In this document: positions 60,808 to 64,000 of the stretch, in pieces
Layout of the letters: each line of letters begins with the position of its first letter
Numbering within the stretch: position 1 is the first letter of the stretch
Assembly: GCA_022823665.1 (NCBI GenBank)
Contig: JAJEHN010000016.1
Span: 62,001 to 126,000, forward strand
Direction of reading: 5' to 3'
From: Thermoanaerobaculia bacterium
Lineage (GTDB): Bacteria > Acidobacteriota > Thermoanaerobaculia > Multivoradales > Multivoraceae
Length of the DNA: 64,000 nucleotides
Program-made: the position numbers and the translations under genes
Notes under the pieces: generated by a model
The model's input: only the letters and a program-made list of their open reading frames with translations
Told to the model about the DNA's origin: nothing
The model's database searches: none

Positions 60808-61862
60808 GGCTCGCGTTCGGCGGCTACCGGGGCGGCTTCTGGTGGTACATGGCCGCCGGCCTGGCGCTGCTGCTGGCGTTCGCCGGGATCGGTCTGTTCC
60901 GGGGCTCGGTGCCTTTGGACGGACGGGACGTGCTGGCGGTGCTGGCGCGGCATCTGTTGCCCGGTCAGCACGGCCCCGCCGATCCGAGGGTCGACGCGAT
61001 CGTCTGGTCGCTTCGGGCGCCGAGGGTCGTCGTGGCGGCGATGGTCGGCGGTTGTCTGGCGCTGGCCGGCGCCCAGATGCAGGGGCTCTTCCGCAATCCC
61101 CTGGCGTCGCCCGGGATCGTCGGTACGAGCACCGGCGCCGCCGCCGGCGCGGTCTTCGCCCTGACCTTCGGGTTGGCCGGCAGCTTCCTGCTTGCCGCCC
61201 CGCTGTTCGCGGTCGCGGGCGCTCTGCTTTCGCTTCTGATCGTCACCCGGATCGCGACCCGCGACGGATACACGCCGGTCACCACCCTGCTGCTTGCCGG
61301 CGTCGCCCTGAACGCGCTGCTGGCGGCCTTCAACTCGTGGCTCATCGCTCGTTCCTGGGAGCAGTACGAGGCGGCCCGCCGGATCGCCTACTGGATGATG
61401 GGCGGCGTCACCGACCGCGGTTGGGTCCATGTCGGGATGGTGCTGCCGGGGATGGTGATCGGCTGCGCGATGGCGGTCTGGTTCGCGCGCGACCTGGATT
61501 TGCTGCTCGAGGGCGAGGAAGTAGCCGCCTCGCTCGGTGTCGATATCGAGCGGGCGAAGCGGGCCGTGCTCTGGAGCGCGGCGATCCTCACCGGCAGTGC
61601 GGTCGCGGTGAGCGGTGTCGTTGGTTTCGTGGGTCTCGTGGTACCGCACCTCGTGCGGCTCCTGCTGGGGCCGGGTCACCGCCGCCTGCTGCCGGCGGCT
61701 TTCCTGACAGGAGCGTGGTTCGTCGTCGGCGCCGATTTGCTGGCGCGGACCCTGGCGGCGCCGGAGGAGGTCTTCCTGGGAGTGGTCACCGCCTTCGTTG
61801 GCGCCCCGTTCTTCCTGTTCCTGCTGGTTCGGCACGAGAGTGAAGTGGCGGTGTCCCGATGA
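60804..61862 (+). CDS. FecCD-family ABC transporter permease
   Basis: RAPRVVVAAMVGGCLALAGAQMQGLFRNPLASPGIVGTSTGA; FVGLVVPHLVRLLLGPGHRRLLP. Confidence 0.93.
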   Translation: MRLAFGGYRGGFWWYMAAGLALLLAFAGIGLFRGSVPLDGRDVLAVLARHLLPGQHGPADPRVDAIVWSLRAPRVVVAAMVGGCLALAGAQMQGLFRNPLASPGIVGTSTGAAAGAVFALTFGLAGSFLLAAPLFAVAGALLSLLIVTRIATRDGYTPVTTLLLAGVALNALLAAFNSWLIARSWEQYEAARRIAYWMMGGVTDRGWVHVGMVLPGMVIGCAMAVWFARDLDLLLEGEEVAASLGVDIERAKRAVLWSAAILTGSAVAVSGVVGFVGLVVPHLVRLLLGPGHRRLLPAAFLTGAWFVVGADLLARTLAAPEEVFLGVVTAFVGAPFFLFLLVRHESEVAVSR

Positions 61863-62662
61863 CGGAGGCGATGGACTCCGCGCGCCGGGCGCCGCGGCTC
61901 GAGCTCGTCGATGGCGGCGTCGAGCGCCGGGGACGGTGGCTGCTGCGCGACGTCGACCTCGCCATCGAGCCGGCCATGCTGACCTCCGTCGTGGGGCCGA
62001 ACGGCGCCGGCAAGTCGACCCTGCTGCGGCTTCTGAGCGGTACCTGGCGCCTGACGGAAGGCAAGGCCCTGCTGGGGGGCTTCGACCTGGCGGCGTTGCC
62101 GCGCCGCCAGGCGGCCCGGCGGGTGGCCTACGTGCCGCAGACGGTCCGCCCGACCTTCGAGTTCACGGTGCGGGAGTTCGTCACCCTGGGCCGCTATCCG
62201 CACGAAAGCCGCCTGTTCGGCACCCGTTCCGCCGACCGCGGATGGATCGACCGCTGCCTGGACGACACGGACGTTCTGGCGCTCGCCGAACGACGCGTGA
62301 CGACGTTGTCGGGAGGCGAGTTGCAGCGCGTGCTGATGGCGCGCTGTCTGGCCACCGAGGCGGAGGTTCTGCTGCTCGACGAGCCGACCTCGAACCTCGA
62401 TCTCGCCCACGGTCTCGACCTGCTTGGGCTGGCGCGCAACCTGGTCGACGAGGGTCGCTCCGTCGTGCTCGTCCTGCACGACCTGAACGCGGCCGCCCGC
62501 TTCGCCGATCGGGTGGCGGTGCTCGACGGCGGCGCGTTGATCGCCGAGGGCCCGCCGGCGGAAGTGCTGAACCCGGACCTGCTGCGCCGGGTGTTCCGGG
62601 TAGAGGCGGTGCCGCTCGAAGGATCCGCGGCGCCCGTGTTCGACTTCGAACCGTTGCGGTAG
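61859..62662 (+). CDS. FecE/BtuD-type ABC transporter ATP-binding protein
   Basis: VVGPNGAGKSTLLRLLSG, LSGGELQRVLMARCLA, VLLLDEPTSNLDL. Confidence 0.93.
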   Translation: MTEAMDSARRAPRLELVDGGVERRGRWLLRDVDLAIEPAMLTSVVGPNGAGKSTLLRLLSGTWRLTEGKALLGGFDLAALPRRQAARRVAYVPQTVRPTFEFTVREFVTLGRYPHESRLFGTRSADRGWIDRCLDDTDVLALAERRVTTLSGGELQRVLMARCLATEAEVLLLDEPTSNLDLAHGLDLLGLARNLVDEGRSVVLVLHDLNAAARFADRVAVLDGGALIAEGPPAEVLNPDLLRRVFRVEAVPLEGSAAPVFDFEPLR

Positions 62663-62664
62663 GG

Positions 62665-63120
62665 CTACAGGCGCACCAGGTAGCTCTGCCGCCCCTCCAG
62701 CACCCGCTCGCCCCGCTGGTTGTCGATCTCGCTCTCCAGCACGATGACGCCGGTCGTCCGCTGGCGCTTGAGCTCCGCGATCCGGAGCGTCGGGTACAGG
62801 GTGTCCCCCGGATACACCGGCTTCAGGAACCGGCAGGACTGGTCGACGTAGCCGACCATGGCCCGTCCCACCACGTCGGCGAAGGTGCCGGCCCCGGCGG
62901 CCGTGTAGCAGAGCACCTGGAGACCGTGGGCGAGCATTCCCTCGTGGCCCTGGGACCGGCAGTACTCGATGTCGTAGTGGATCGGGTGGTTGTCTCCCGA
63001 GATCGCCTGGAACGCCGCGAAGTGGGCGTCGGTCACCGTGCGGCCGGGCAGCGGGAAGGTCTCGCCGACCCGTAGCTCGTCGAACGGCCTGACCGGGACC
63101 AGGCCGCGTTCTTCAGCCAC
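62665..63120 (-). CDS. MaoC family dehydratase
   Basis: FAAFQAISGDNHPIHYDIEYCRSQGHEGMLAHGLQVL...VGYVDQSCRFLKPVYPGDTL. Confidence 0.86.
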   Translation of the reverse strand: MAEERGLVPVRPFDELRVGETFPLPGRTVTDAHFAAFQAISGDNHPIHYDIEYCRSQGHEGMLAHGLQVLCYTAAGAGTFADVVGRAMVGYVDQSCRFLKPVYPGDTLYPTLRIAELKRQRTTGVIVLESEIDNQRGERVLEGRQSYLVRL

Positions 63121-64000
63121 CGAACACCCGGACCAGCGCTTCGGCCGCCTGCGCGGTCTCCTCGGGACTCACGTCGCGGTGCGTCACCAACCGGATACGG
63201 GTTGGACTGGTCGTCAGGCACAGGATGTTCTCGCGCGCGAGGGCTTCGACGCATTCCTGCGCGCCGCGGCCGGTCCCCTCGACCGAGAAGATGAGGATGT
63301 TCGTCCTCTGTTCGGCGATCAGGGCGACGCCGGGAAGATCGTTCAGGGTGTCCGCGAGCAGACGGGCGTTCTCGTGATCCTGGACCAGCAGTGGCGGGCT
63401 TTCGTCGAGGGCGACCTCGGCGGCCGCGGCGAGCACGCCGACCTGCCGCATCTGGCCGCCGCACATCTGCCGGTAGCGACGGACGTTCCGGATGAAGTCG
63501 CGGGAGCCGACGACGATCGATCCGGCCGGCGCGCCCAAGCCCTTCGAGAAGCAGAAGGACAGGGAGTCGACGGGTCCCGCGGCCTCGGCCGGCGTGCAGC
63601 CGAGCGCGGTCGCGGCGTTGAAGAGGCGGGCGCCGTCGAGGTGGACGCGCAGGCCGCGGCGGTGCGCCAGATCGCAGAGGGCGCGGGTGCGCTCGGGTTC
63701 GTAGACGGTGCCGCCGGCCTGGTTGCAACTGTTCTCGAGGCAGAGCAGCCGGGTCGGGGCGAAGGTCGGGTGGTCGGGCTGGATCGCCGCTTCGACCTGT
63801 TCCGGCGCCAGGATGCCGCCGGCCGCCGCCGTCACCGCACGCGGCAGGAGACCGCCGATGCCCGTGATCCCGTTGTTCTCGTGGTTGATGATGTGGGCGT
63901 TCGATTCGAGCAGCACCTCGCTGCCGCGGGGCAGTTCGTGCCCGAGCAGGGACGAGAGATTGCCCTGGGTGCCCGAAGGAACGAACAGCGCCGCCTCGCG
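63113..64000 (-). CDS. Threonine aldolase family PLP enzyme, N-terminus truncated by window edge
   Basis: FVPSGTQGNLSSLLGH, LENSCNQAGGTVY, VHLDGARLFNAATALG, DSLSFCFSKGLGAPAGS. Confidence 0.92.
   Translation of the reverse strand, partial: REAALFVPSGTQGNLSSLLGHELPRGSEVLLESNAHIINHENNGITGIGGLLPRAVTAAAGGILAPEQVEAAIQPDHPTFAPTRLLCLENSCNQAGGTVYEPERTRALCDLAHRRGLRVHLDGARLFNAATALGCTPAEAAGPVDSLSFCFSKGLGAPAGSIVVGSRDFIRNVRRYRQMCGGQMRQVGVLAAAAEVALDESPPLLVQDHENARLLADTLNDLPGVALIAEQRTNILIFSVEGTGRGAQECVEALARENILCLTTSPTRIRLVTHRDVSPEETAQAAEALVRVFGG

Overview
High-GC bacterial chromosome window with about 52 confidently callable CDSs, densely packed and with many 4-nt ATGA/GTGA overlaps. I recognised no rRNA, tRNA, CRISPR or transposase by eye. 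Housekeeping genes include deoC (partial), aroC, rsmE, pheST, pdxH, coaA, galK, a recD2-type helicase and a threonine aldolase (partial). Larger blocks are a tandem pair of QueG/RdhA-like 4Fe-4S proteins, a boxC-boxB operon ending in an ERG4/ERG24-type sterol reductase homologue, an RND efflux trio, a FecBCD/BtuFCD-type importer, and a sulfatase coupled to an HtrB-like acyltransferase. The most unusual regions are: (1) a polyamine-type ABC transporter locus (16.3-31.5 kb) split by about 10 kb encoding a metzincin-FN3 protein and a ~2,100-aa NBR1/He_PIG/Calx-beta-like repeat protein; (2) a RHH/PIN toxin-antitoxin-like cassette in the same locus, followed by an in-frame relic of the binding-protein 3' end that is now a 14-codon mini-ORF coupled to the permease; (3) a MamK-like actin 3 bp downstream of a membrane-anchored cell-wall amidase, with no magnetosome genes in view; (4) the boxCB-sterol-reductase operon; (5) a di-heme peroxidase coupled to an unknown secreted protein. 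All calls are by inspection; no searches were run.
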